64,000 nt of DNA from contig NC_058522.1 in assembly GCF_904849725.1 (NCBI RefSeq), positions 192,598,968 to 192,662,967 of the forward strand. Reading direction: 5' to 3'. The notes below the pieces were generated by a model, which made no database searches, was not told where the DNA came from, and saw nothing but the letters and a program-made list of their open reading frames with translations. The position numbers and the translations under genes were made by a program. How positions within the stretch are numbered: the stretch's first letter is position 1; each line of letters starts with the position of its first letter. Source of the DNA: Hordeum vulgare subsp. vulgare (Eukaryota; Streptophyta; Magnoliopsida; Poales; Poaceae). Shown in pieces: positions 21,866 through 33,657 of the stretch.

Positions 21866-24090
21866 GGCTCTGCTTCCACACAATCGCGCAGCCGGCCTGC
21901 ATCTCAGGGACTAGACCCAGTGGGTGCACTGGCGCGCTCCCACTAGAAAACAAAAAAAAGCAAGAGAGAAAAAACGTGCGACTCGAAACCTGGACGGCCC
22001 GTTCCACCATTTCGTAGTTGCCCACCGCGGTCTGGGCGAAGGCTGCCACCAGGCCAGCCAGCACGCCATCCTGCTCACTGGCCGTCATGGTCACCCCGTC
22101 CGCTTCGGGGGCACAACTCAACTTCGTACAGTCCTCCATAATGGTGGATATCGACCCACCCATCTGGCCAGACCCACTGCTGGACGCCCTTAACATGTTC
22201 GGTCTTGGTCGCACCAACGAAACGACCAGGCCCGACCATCATCACCCAAGGCCCTGTGCTCGGGCCTGCGTAGGAGCTACATCGCCAGGCTTATTAGCCC
22301 CACCTCCTCCACCACCGCTGGCTCCAGGGTATGTGGCATGACCATCTCTGGGGCCTCGCGCTGCTCATGTGGGCACGCCAAGCCACCGGAGTACGAGCCC
22401 CGGAGGCCGCCTGTGTCGCATCGTCACCCAACACCATGGCCAGGGATCACCCTAGTTCGTCGTCGGAGCCGTCGCTTCCTTGACCGACCAAAGTTGGCTG
22501 GTGCGCTCCCTCTCAAGCCGTGTCATCACGGCGTGCTCTGGGGCCAACATGGCCGCCGGCTCGCCCGCCGGGACCGACAAGGCCGGCGGCGGGAGATAGC
22601 TGGCAATGCTGCCAAGAAAGAGAAAAAGGAGCACAAGCTCAAACACGGTGAACCAGAAATAAAAAGAAAGGAAAATCACCGTGGTGGAAAACCTCTTATG
22701 TGGATACGATGGCAAACGGACGTCCGTTGTGCCTCAGAACCTTCAACCCCAGCAGTCGGGTGCCTAGCGGCATCGCGGCCGATCGTGCTCTCATGGTCGC
22801 CGGGTCAATCAACGGCCCTTCGACGGACCATTTGTCCCTCCGCCGTTCCTCCGCCGTCTACCGATGCGTGTGTTGTCCAGCTGTCGGCTCGTGGCGGCTC
22901 CTCGTGGCGGCTCCACTGCGACAGGCGGCTCCACTGCGACAGGTGGGGCATCCAATATTCAAACATCATCATCAACATCATCCATCTAGTCCTTAAAAAA
23001 ATAAGGGTGGGACTCACTCGCTGGGCCGGTCCCGCCAGTCTTGGTGTCAGCCAATGCCTCCTCCTCGTCCTCTTGCTTCACCTCTGGTGGTTCCGTGACC
23101 CTGGAGGCATTGGAGTCATCTCCCTCCATCTCCTAGTCGGAGGCCATGCGGTCGCTCGCGTGGATAAACGGCTGCGGGCCGTCCGGGGTCAGCTGCTGGC
23201 TGAAGAGCTGAAAAAGTAGTCGGTCGTACATTAGATACCGCGTAGAAAGACTGAGAAAAGAGAAAGAGTATCACAACTAACCGACAATGCAGGGAAGTTA
23301 TGACAACACGGATCCTTGTTGAACCACGAGTCGTCCACCCGTAGCTTGAAGTTGGTGACGACGTTGACCCGACCGGGTATCTTAGGTGGCACCAGGTCGA
23401 TGGTCGATAGACAACATGGGACCTTCCGAAAGCCCATGTCATAGATATGATGCGGCCGGTCCTGCAACAGCACCACCCGGAGGGCAAGGAAAGCCACCAC
23501 GAGATCCAAGGGCATCAGCCCCTTCGAGGCCTTGAGCTAATGCAACCGGCTCAAGATCGTCGTGGTTTCGTCGCTCCGCGGCTCGATGTCCCAGTTGTCG
23601 CCAGTCGGCGGCAAGTCTACAAACACCGAGAGGTTGACCCAGTCGCGCCCCTCCTGATGCTCCGGACATAGAAGAATGCCCATTACCACTTCTTGGAGGA
23701 TTCCACCAGCTTCATGCGTGGAACGAGTGCGTTCCATCGGGCTTACACCAACGAGCTCCCACAAGCGCACGACATGTCAAAGTATTCTGGGCACATCGTC
23801 ACGAAGCAGGCGGCGTAAAGGATTGATTTACGCCCAAGATAGTGGATCTGAAGGCCGTAGAACTCCGCGAACTGCCACATGAAGCGGTTGGCAGACAGCC
23901 CGAACCCCAGGTTGAAGTGAACGACGAAGACCATCCATTTGCCTGCACGCAGCATTGGCACGTGGTCGCTCCCCGCGACGCGAACCTACACCCGCTCTGC
24001 CGACGGGATCTTGTGCGTCTAACAAAGGTACTCGATGTGCTCCATGGTAACCACCAAGCCCTCCCTAGAACCGAAGACCAGCACGGACAT
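21866..24090 (-). pseudogene. Transposon gene with introns, Transposase_28-like (putative gypsy-type protein)
   Basis: The minus strand carries a gene-like layout: TATA box at 24371-24377, a pyrimidine-rich leader of about 250 bp, ATG at 24090, and a product whose middle (VVHFNLGFGLSANRFMWQF, then EFYGLQIHYL and YAACFVTMC) follows the pattern of the plant family Pfam calls putative gypsy type transposon (PF04195), named from memory. Further on, VVLLQDRPHHIYDMG and then DDSWFNKD fit the same family. An intron of 74 bp (23281-23208, GT...AG, pyrimidine-rich) keeps the frame across the join; further GT/AG pairs are plausible near 23016-22943 and 21998-21866. Damage: TAG at 24019-24021, another TAG near 23975, a frameshift near 23775 and a stop in exon 2. 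It may be the upstream part of the same minus-strand gene as the pieces at 20840 and 8415. Exon limits are estimates. Confidence 0.6.
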
Positions 24091-24370
24091 CACCGCTTCC
24101 AGTGACGACGACAAGACAAAGAAGAGATGGAAAGAGAAATGCGGGCATCCAACGGTTTGCTTACGCAGTGCACTGCAAGCGGCAAAGGAGGGAGAGACGA
24201 TGGTGAGCACTACGAGCACGCGGAGGGACGAAGTACGACGGTGGACGCTGCGGGCGCGTGAAGGAAGGAAGAACAGCGACGAGATTGTGCCTCGGGCTCG
24301 AGTAGCAGCGCGAGGTGGGAGACGAGGAGTGAGAGAGAAGTGCCAATGGCCTCGGCACCTCCTCCTCCCC

Positions 24371-24377
24371 ATTTATA
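24371..24377 (-). promoter_or_regulatory. TATA box of the 24090-21866 transposon gene
   Basis: TATAAAT on the minus strand about 280 bp upstream of the proposed ATG, followed by a C/T-rich leader, which is typical of plant core promoters. Confidence 0.55.
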
Positions 24378-24390
24378 AGGACTGATAAAC

Positions 24391-25591
24391 AAGGATTTGG
24401 ATTTCGTTTTGCAAATTTTACCGCCCCAAACGAAATGGGCGAATTTCGGAAATTTCAAATTTTTTAGAAAAATTCGGACGGAAAGACTAATCCAAAATTT
24501 GAATTTTTCAACGAAAAACAAGCGAAATTTGGACGAAAAAGGCCGAAAATCTACCAAAAATGGAAATCCTGCAGCAAAGCGAACAAATAAGAAACTTACA
24601 GAACCAATTGATTGCTTACACGCATGATTCGATCCAGTTGCAGCCAAATCCAATGAGGAATCCGATAAATAATAGGAAACATATAGTACTTACTACCCAT
24701 CAAGCTCCTGAGCTAGTATACATGTATCACGCTGCTCACTCCTAGTCCCGTTCCGGCCGCCAACAACGCACGGGAGCCACATGCAAGTCCTCTGCCCGAC
24801 CACCTAGCTATGGCCATAACAGCACTCCTGGCTACACCAAGTTTTCACACAAAGGCACATGAAACGGTTGGCTAGCGCCCTTTGTCCGAGGCCTTGCGTT
24901 CAGGAGGCGACGGCGTGAGCACATCTGGATCGGGAGCGCGGAAGGCGCCACCTATAAAAGAGATGTGGGGAATAGGAGGATGTTTAGGGTTACGAGCTCT
25001 ACTCAGGCCTTTTACTTCACGGGAAGGGTTTCCAGGCTCGGCCGGGGACTGCAACGGGCCAAAAAAATCAAATAGGGCCTAAAATTTTGACCGGCTAACG
25101 TATCTATCGGGCTTGAATGAAACGGACGAATTTCACTGGAATTTCTTTTTTTCGGACGAAATCCAAAACTCTGCCGAGAAGACGCGGGGGCATGGGATCT
25201 ATGACGCCCACGTCCTCCACTAACCCGAGGCATGCAGGCGCATTAACCGCATGGAACCCAAATCGACAGGCCGCACAAATAGAAAATCATGCGCGGTTTG
25301 AGGCCTAGCGGGCTTGGCCTGCGACAGCGCCCCATCGCGCGGGTGGTTGCGGACCCACTTACCCTAGACAGGACACACGTGGCACGTACCGAATGGCACC
25401 GAGCACAAGCCGGCATCACAGGACCCTTGGCGCTGGGGCGTAGTCGGCCGAGCGCCATCGGGTCGTCCGTGCCGGCCGCTCATGCTCGATGATCCGTTGG
25501 CCGGCACCCGCAGGCCCATCGGCTTCAGTGACTTTGATCATTGGGGGTGAAGCCGCCGGCCCCCTTAATGAGGAGGCCTTTGGACCCCAAT
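24391..25591. other. Region upstream of the transposon gene; no gene seen
   Basis: 24400-24570 and 25080-25160 are rich in AAATTT and TTCGGA/TCCGAA-like words. The rest is mixed. 25387-25426 repeats a segment of the LTR that begins at 25607 (see 25841-25880), so part of this region is a fragment of the same LTR family. No frame has a recognisable domain. Confidence 0.4.
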
Positions 25592-25606
25592 GGCTTCGGG
25601 GGCTAC
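25592..25606 (+). other. Polypurine tract of a gypsy element
   Basis: GGCTTCGGGGGCTAC directly before the LTR at 25607, a form common in Tat-lineage gypsy elements of grasses. Confidence 0.6.
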
Positions 25607-27790
25607 TAATGGGGATATGACCCCTGGGTATACGAAAGTGGAGGAAACCCCACTCCAAGAGGTTTGGGGGATGACTCGCGGTAGGTGCCCCGTCAGGGTG
25701 CTTCGCTGTTGACCTGTTGGTAGAACCGACCCGTTCTGACCAACCGGTATGATCACCGGCGTGTGAGCGCCCGTCCCATCATCCCATACTTGCATACGAT
25801 GACAAGACAAGACCCTCACGAGGGGCATGTAGGGCTACAGTACCGAATGGCACCGAGCCCAAGCCGGCATCACAAGACCCCCTCATGCAAACATGGCAAG
25901 GCTACAAGACCACGATCACCACCGAGCTTGACTAGGTGGGCCAGCCATGTTGCCAGAGTGCGCCTACCTACTCCCTAACGACAGAGCACGCTGGCCACTG
26001 TGGCGCGCAGCCGGCGGTCCCCGTGCTCGACAAGACCCGAGAGCTCGTGGGCCCTGTGGCCAACCCAAGAGGCTGGCAGCCGGTGCCCATGCCCCCCTTC
26101 CCTTATTGTAGTTGACCGTCTACACTATAAAGCCGACCCGGTCCCCTAGGGAGAGGGGTTGGTGAACGTTTGGAACACACACACCACACAACCATAGAGG
26201 CAGCAAGCTTGGTAGCCAGAGCTCCGTCTTCTCCCACATGAACACCTGGAGGAGGACCATGTACTTGTTGGGGAACATTTCATGGGAAACAAAAAAATTC
26301 CTACGCACACGAAGACCTATCATGGTGATATCCATCTACGACTGGAGATTAGATCTACGTGCCCTTGTAGATCGCTAAGCGGGAAACGTTAAGAAACACG
26401 GTTGATGTAGTGGTACAACTTCGTGATTCAAATCAGTGTCGTCCCACAATCCATTCCAATCTAGCGCCGAACGGACGACACCTCCGCGTTCATCACATGT
26501 ACAGCTCGATGACGATCTCTGCCTTCTTGATCCAGCAAGCAAGACGGAGAAAATGAGTTCTTCGGTAATGCCCGAAACATTCCGGTGACCAAATGAAACC
26601 TTCCTATATATCAATCTTCGTTTCCGGACCATTCCGTAAACCCTGGTGACCTCCGTGATCTCATCCGGGACTCCAAACAAGATGTGGTAACCACACATAT
26701 AACTCAACTATACTAAAACATCATCGAACATTAAGTGTGTAGACCGTGCGGGTTCGAGAACTATGTAGACATGACCCGAGACACTCCTCGGTCAATATCC
26801 AATGGAGGGACATGGATGCCCATATTGGATCCTACATGTTCTCCGAAGATCTTATCGGTTGAACCTCAATGCCAAGAATTCATATAATCCCGTATGTCAT
26901 TCCCTTTGTTCTTCGGTATGTTACTTGCCCGAGATTCTATCGTTAGTATCCGCATACCTATTTGAATATCGTTACCGGCAAGTCTCTTTACTCGTTCCGT
27001 AAAACAAGATCCCGTGACTTACACTTAGTCACATTGCTTGCAAGGCTTGTGTGTGATGTTGTATTACCGAGTGGGCCCCGAGATACCTCTCCGTCACACG
27101 GAGTGACAAATCCCAGTCTTGATCCATACTAACTCAACGGACACCTACGGAGATACCTGTAGAGCACCTTTATAGTCACCCAGTTACGTTGCGACGTTTG
27201 ACACACATAAGGTATTCCTCCGGTGCAGTGAGTTATATGATCTCATGGTCATAGGAATAAATACTTGACACGCAGAAAACAATAGCAATAAAATGACACG
27301 ATCAATATGCTACGTTCATAGTTTGGGTCTAGTCCATCACATGATTCTCCTAATGATGTGATCCAGTTATAAAGTGACAACACTTGCACATAGCCAGAAA
27401 ACCTTGACTATCCTTGATTAACTGGCTAGCCAACTAGAGGCTTGTTAGATACATTTTTTTGTCTATGTATCCACACATGTATCTCTGTTTTCATTCAATA
27501 CAATTATAGCATGGATAATAAACGATTATCTTGTAACAGGAAATATAATAATAACTATTTATGAATGCCTCTAGGGCATATTTCCAACAGTACTGTGACC
27601 ACCTATAGTCACTCCGACATGACTAGGGGTTGTACCTCTAGTGGGAGCCCCTCAATCTGGTATATATCCGTCGTATGTTTCACACTTGCACCCATTCCTG
27701 GATGCCGCCAGTGCCCGTCGGCCCAAAACCATGATCTATGCCACCCTATGGCATCCGCCGGGGAAATACTATGAAAACAACATTATTGCC
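25607..27790 (+). mobile_element. Gypsy 3' LTR split by a solo copia LTR
   Basis: The LTR begins after the PPT, reading TAATGGGGATATGACCCC, so the canonical TG has decayed. It has a TATA box (TATAAAG, 26126-26132), consistent with plus orientation. At 26265 it is interrupted by the Angela-type solo LTR and resumes at 27595. The 3' end near 27790 is a guess. Confidence 0.6.
26266..27589 (+). mobile_element. Solo LTR, Angela/WIS/BARE-type copia
   Basis: 1324 bp from TGTTGGGGAACAT to GGGCATATTTCCAACA, the diagnostic ends of the Triticeae Angela/WIS/BARE group. It is flanked by a perfect 5-bp duplication, GTACT at 26261-26265 and 27590-27594. No interior or second LTR, so it is a solo LTR. It lies in the LTR of the gypsy element starting at 25607. 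Confidence 0.95.
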
Positions 27791-27999
27791 CAACTCAATG
27801 GAGCCGAAGTAAAAACTCGATTGCACCGACTAGTGCAAAATGTGGCAACTTTTGGTGTTTCTATGAGACCGACATATAAACTTGGTGGATCTGATTTTGG
27901 GTAGCCTAGGGAGTTACTTGTTTTGGTGTCCCCAATTCCTAGAACTCGAAACTTATGATTTTTAGAAATGGGGCAAGAGTAAGTTGGTCACTAATTTCG

Positions 28000-30359
28000 G
28001 TTTCACCGAAATGGAACTTAGTGTCAACGAGACCTTTGGGTTTGGCATATAATCGCTATTCTAAACAACTTGGTAGGGCCGAATTAGAAATATTGGTGGA
28101 ATCGAATTTGAGTTTTTAGGCATTGGACAAAATATTTGTGGGAGAATTTCATAAGGGTATTTGGTGGCTAACTCTAAGCACTTGAGAAACCAGGTCATCA
28201 TAGACACCTCATCCCGTTCTAATAGTATTGGCTTTCCTATGGACTCAATTGATTCAATTTTTTGGGAATTGTCTAACTCTAAGCAATTGAGAATTTCATG
28301 AGGGTATTTGACATAAAAGAAAAATGTAGAGACCAAGTTTTTCCAATTGATTCAAATTTTTGGGAATTGTCTAATCATCAAATAATGCCTCCACACTAAG
28401 TTTTGCATTAGGAGGAATGATTTGGCATGGTTAGATCTACAGAAACCCATGTATGTTGATTCCTAGGGTATTCCAAGTCAATATTGCCAACCTTCTTCAA
28501 ATAGGCTCAAATTTTGTGACCAAGCTTGATTTTTCTCATCATTCAATCATGTTAAGTCTCACAGTAAGTGGGCAAAGTTACCTTTCCCAAACAGCCATCA
28601 AACACCTTCAGGTGAAATGATAAAGCCCATGTATTGACCACTTCTACTTTTCTCCTTCGCCTGAAACTTTTACCACAACACCTCATATGCCTCTCCCTCC
28701 TCAAGTAAAAATTGCAAGTCTTGGGCACAATGATTGGGGTTTGAAAACTCGATTTCTACCCCCTGAACAGCAAGGTCGGCAACATTTTTATCTCTCCTCT
28801 CACCTCTACCCCATCCCATCCCTTCCAGAGCATCCAAAGGGCATCTCGACATGCACCAGCAGCTAGTGGACAAGTTGGACACACCTAGAACGCATGCCGC
28901 ATGCCATGGCATGCAATACACACACTCTAGAGCATGCTACAATGCACTCTCGCACTGTAGCTACCCCCATTCTAAGGCTCCCGACAGCCTCTAGCCTGCC
29001 ACTGTCGCCTACTGACTTGCCTCGACGTTCCTCTCTCCCCCTCTGTGGGCCTTCCCACGCACGCGCGATGCTGCCTGAGAGAACCAGTGGTCTCACCCAT
29101 ACGCGGGGGCACCCGTCTGTCCCCTGCCTCTTCTCTAGTTTCCCCTGGTTTTGGACCGCTCCCACGAATGCCCCTGACGTGCAATTTCCACCTCCCTTGG
29201 TCACTACGGTAATCGACGGGGACACTCGTGAGCTCCGCTCACGACGCATCATCGACCGGGTATAAAAGCCACTCGCCTACCATTCCTTTGACTCTATTTG
29301 TTCCCTACCACCTGGAATTGGATGCCAGTGCCACCCATTCATCCTCCACCTCCTTGTGCGCTCGACTCTTAGCAGGAGCTCCTCCATGGTGGGTTGTTAT
29401 CGACCGGACGGTATAGAGCCCCATAGACCTCCATTCATCTTCCGTGGGATTCCGATTGACCCCGGAACCTAACCACCACCTATTTATGTGCATCACCGAC
29501 AGGTTCGAGAAATCCAACCTCGACCTCCTCGGTCGGCACTGCGGGTTCCTCACCGCTCACGAACTCCTCGTCCCTAGGAACCATCTCCACCCCCTAGACA
29601 TGCGTCGGCATAATGAACCCCCCGGTGCCCTCAGGTATCCTAGTCGTACACCAGATCACCGGTGGCGAGCTCCTCCCCCACTCTAGCCTGGGATTATTGA
29701 TGAAAGGTGCCCCAACAGTAATCCCCTCCCTCGCCTATGTTCCACTAATGGGTGTGTCACACCCATCATATTTAAAACCAACCCTGGGCATGTACCGGTT
29801 AAATGTGTTGGCTGAAGGCGAATTTTGCTCATACGCCTTCCATGTCTACGGTATGGCTGGGCTGAATTGTTAGTGGGTCGGGCAGTTGCGCCGTAATTTG
29901 GCCCAAGTGTATAGTAGCATTTTGCCTCTTGGTTTTTCCTAGAACTTCCAAAAATTCCACAAGGTTGAATACTTATCCAAATTCAATGATTCAAATTCCT
30001 AAACTCCTCTAAAATTCTCACCTATTTAATGGTATGATTTTCATCTATGACCAAAAATATTCTATGCACTGTTCATATTTAAAACCCTATTTTGAATATT
30101 AAGCGTATTTTTTAAAATGCTTTTTACTATTTTTGACACTTCAAAACAAAAACCTAATGATTTTCACAAAGATAATATTCCCCTAGTATTTTACAAAAAT
30201 GGGTTGATATTATTTTGAGTGTTATATTTTGTTGTTTTTGACGTGGTTAAATTTTTGCCTGTTTTTATTGGGATGATAGATTGTGTTGTTGATGAAGGAG
30301 TTGGCCTAGAAGACTTTGAAGTCCCTAGAGAATTTGTTGAGCCAGATAACAACCCCTTG
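28000..30359 (+). mobile_element. Long gypsy LTR, left part (outermost host of the nest)
   Basis: AT-rich upstream part, GC-rich part with TATA box at 29261-29268, then AT-rich sequence up to 30359, where the copia element begins. The continuation is at 57494-58956, ending in GGTCCCCAGA next to a PBS. The order of composition blocks matches the solo LTR at 132-4423 read in reverse. The left limit is uncertain, and 27790-28000 has no gene. Frames such as 28894-29265 lie in the leader and have no domain. Confidence 0.55.
29261..29268 (+). promoter_or_regulatory. TATA box in the long plus-strand LTR
   Basis: TATAAAAG in a GC-rich context, in LTR sense. Confidence 0.55.
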
Positions 30360-31353
30360 TGTTGGATTATACCGAAGGCGCATCACATGCAAATTAAAAT
30401 TTTCCTATGCGAAGAACAATCAAGAAGATGCTACAAGGATGGATCGCAGATTGTTACCACTAGACGCGTAGTGCCGTGCAGTGGAAGTAGACGTGGCAGT
30501 GTGTCCGCGTTGTCCGTCTCCTCCTCGTCTGATCTCTCTCGAACATCTGGTGATCGGATCCATCTCCCATGAACAGCCAGTCGCCGGATCCTACATATTG
30601 ACGCCGGAGCAGCACAGGTTCACCGCCTCTAACGGTGTCCATGCGTGCAGGAGGAACACCGTGCGGTGGACTGCTAGGTACGGATCACACACTCGGCAGC
30701 AGCGAGCGGAGGTGGCCAGGTACAACACATGCACAACCCTAATGACGGTGCCAAAGCGATCAACTGATCAAGTGTGCTCCACGTCCGCTATATATAGGCG
30801 TCCGACGCATGCTCAACCCTTGGGCCTCGCACGGACCATAAACCCCAAATGTTCCTTCCCTTAAGCGTGCGACCCCTTAGGTTCTCGATAACTTTGTCGC
30901 GAGTCAGACCACGTCCGACTTGGCTAGTCGGTAATGGCCTCTACTAAGACGTGCCAACTCCAAGTGTCCGATGAAGCTGGTTAGGTGAACGTGTACTTCA
31001 TACTTCTGTTCCCTTTGCCACACGATATATGTTGTCGTGCTCAATGCAACATGGTCATCCTTGTTGCTGCACGACCTCTTTCTCGTTCCAGCGAATCTGA
31101 TCAACCTTTAGATTATATCATAATCCTCATCGCATGTCCATGCTTATCCAAGTGAGATCACCCGAGGGCCCCATGGTATATCTCTCCTGATTGGAGGGAA
31201 AATCCTATCTTACTCGATCATGTCTCGTGGCAAGTGTCCGGACATGCCCGAAAACTACCTTTGTAACTACCAAGTCACGGAGTAGCGTTTGATCGTCCCA
31301 AAGCAAGTTTGTGACCATCCCGAGTACATGCGCCAGCTCAAGTCTTAGGACAT
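30360..31353 (-). repeat. Copia 3' LTR, distal part
   Basis: Collinear with 56138-57115 of the 5' LTR: starts TGTTGGATTATACC against TGTTCGATTCTACT and ends at AGTCTTAGGACAT against GGTCTTAGGACAT. The break at 31353 is the insertion point of the gypsy element beginning TGTCACA. Confidence 0.85.
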
Positions 31354-32249
31354 TGTCACATCAGTGGTTTTCCTTTTCTTTGTGTCTAGCTAGAGTGTGC
31401 ATCATGTTTCAATTTATATAAATTGAAATGGGGATTAAGAAAACCCTAGCACCTCACCCTAATTAAAACATTTCAAATAGTTGTGATTTTCACTGAACCC
31501 AAAATAGCCTACAAAAATGTTCACCATGTTTTATAAATGTTGGCAACAACATATCAGTGGTGAACTATATTTTTAGGACAATTGGGACATTTTAAATAAT
31601 CCACAGAAGCCACTGAAACTATCAAAATAAATTCCTATAAGTATTTTACTACCTCAAAAATGCTGAAATATTCTGTGGAGTTCGGAAATATTCCAAATAT
31701 ACCCCATCTTTATTGTCAGCGTTTTTGGTTTAAGTTTTGTGTCCAAACAAAATTAGAACAAATGTCAGATTGTAAAACAGAACAAAATAAAACAAAGAGG
31801 ACATGAGAAAACTTACCTGGCTCTGAGTGGCCCAACCTAGTTGAGCCTCCCGTGTCGTCTTCCTCCTGCCGACTGGCAGTGTAGGAGTTGGTCGCAGCTT
31901 GCTATGGCTTCAACATGCATGTGCGTGCCTGCCTCGCTTCCCCGTCACACAGACGTGATGGTCGACTGCATCACCCCATCTCCCCATTCGCCCCGCTCGG
32001 CTTCTCCTTCCCTGTCCGCTTCGCCATCGCTGCGCTTCGTCGTGACCTGCTATTGCTCCTTGTCAAACTACGTGACACCAAGAGGTCACCTTCTCCAGAA
32101 CGCTGTCGTCTTCAACCTCCGGCCGCCGCAACCGTCGTCGATGATTCTCCGTCTTTGGTGTAACCCCGACATCGCCTCCGATGCCAACGAGTTCGCAGTG
32201 AGCCCCCGAGTCCATTCCCCTCTTTTCCCTAGTCGTTCCCCTCTCAAAT

Positions 32250-33657
32250 TGCATTATATCGACTAGAGGGGGTTGAATAGGCAATTTTTACAATTTCATC
32301 ACTGAAGAAATTCCTAGTGAGGAAAGTCCTCAGTCATGAACTGACTGCAGCTGAAATAGAACCAGACCATGAGCGCAAAAACGTCTACTGCAAAGTACTC
32401 AGTGAGATTTCAGAGATTCGGTTTGCACAGGTCACAAGTATAGGATAAGCAGGTGAAGATTAACTCAAGTGAAGAATTTGAGGTTGAGGAAATTTATAGA
32501 AAGTCTTCAGTCAAATTCTTCAAACAGTACAGATGAATTTCTTCAACATACAATTGAGGAAATGAGTGAGTTGAAGAAATAGAACCCGTAGCTTGATGAA
32601 GAGAGTTGTTGATGACCCAGTTCCAACTGTTGTGACAGTTGTACGTCTGGTTTGGAGCGGCTTGGTATTGAAACCAAAGGGAACACAGTCCCGGGACACA
32701 CAGTCCCTACCGTATTCTCCTTGAGGTACGTACACACAGTCCTCGCCAAACACTCGTGGTAAGTCTTCAGGGCAGACTTCCAATCCCTCACAAACTCGGT
32801 CACCCGGCTATCCACAATTGATTGTTGTATGCTCTTGACCATGATGCCTAGCCATCAGGCGGATGCACAGTCTTCAAAGGTAACAAGCGTCGGTTCCACA
32901 CATGAGTAACTTCTTCAGTGTCACTCAATCACTTGGGTTTTGGTTTGGGTTTGCGTGTTTGGGGTATTTCCTCACTTGATGATTTTCATTCGAAGTCTCC
33001 GAGAAATTTGGGATTCTCTAAATGACTTGTATCAGTTTCTCTCAGAGCAGCCAACCAGCTAGTGGTATTGGGGGCGGCTATTTATAGCCTGGGAGAATCC
33101 CGTCATTATTTGACATAAATGGCCTTTAATAATATGATCGTTGGGTGGATAAGATATGTGTCAGGTGGAGCCTGGCGTAGCAACGGTGGAACTGTCAACA
33201 CTGAAAGTCCCCATGTCTCTCATATTCCTCACTCTAAGGCTTTGGTAGATGTAGGTTTGGGTTGAGCATCATGAGGAAATTTGTTCCATAGTTTTACCTT
33301 GACCCCCTTTAACAGTATGGTGTTCCTATGACTCAAATGTAAAGAAAATGAAAAAAAAGAATAAATCTTCAAGCTTCATAGTCTTGAGAGTGTTTTCTGC
33401 ACGACACATCGAATACCTCATTTTCAATATTTTCATGAGGAATATCAATTTCTTCGCAATTTCTTCGCAATCAGAGTCTTCAGGTAATAACCAAAGTCTT
33501 CACCTGAAGACATACATTTTTAGGGGTTGATTTTCATTGAATAACTCATACTCCTCAGCGACTCATAGAGCATGTGTACACTCACAAACATATCAGTCTC
33601 TTAACATATAGGTCTTCAAAACACCAAAATCACTAAGGGGCACTAGATGCACTTACA
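32250..33657. mobile_element. LTR-like insertion, probably a solo copia LTR
   Basis: Interrupts the long LTR between its GC-rich parts. It begins near TATATCGACTAGAGGGGG and ends near CTAGATGCACTTACA, motifs I associate with Triticeae LTR ends. It is dense in CTTCAG/CTGAAG words. The flanks GCATT (32251-32255) and CCATT (33658-33662) agree at four of five bases, which would move the start to 32256. Orientation and exact ends are not settled. No ORF with a domain. Confidence 0.45.

Noticed and set aside
22900..22945. Short tandem copies of GGCGGCTCCACTGCGACA considered as a satellite
   Set aside because: Only two full copies within a low-complexity exon of the broken transposon gene.
22338..23219. 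293-codon plus-strand ORF, the second longest open frame in the window
   Set aside because: It lies antisense to the Transposase_28-like gene in GC-rich sequence. Its composition is Arg/Pro/His-rich, as expected of a complementary-strand frame, and it shows no domain.
31841..32266. Possible host gene in the GC-rich part (141 codons)
   Set aside because: It sits inside the long LTR, in the GC-rich leader that all LTRs of this type here have, and is cut by the insertion at 32250. No domain.
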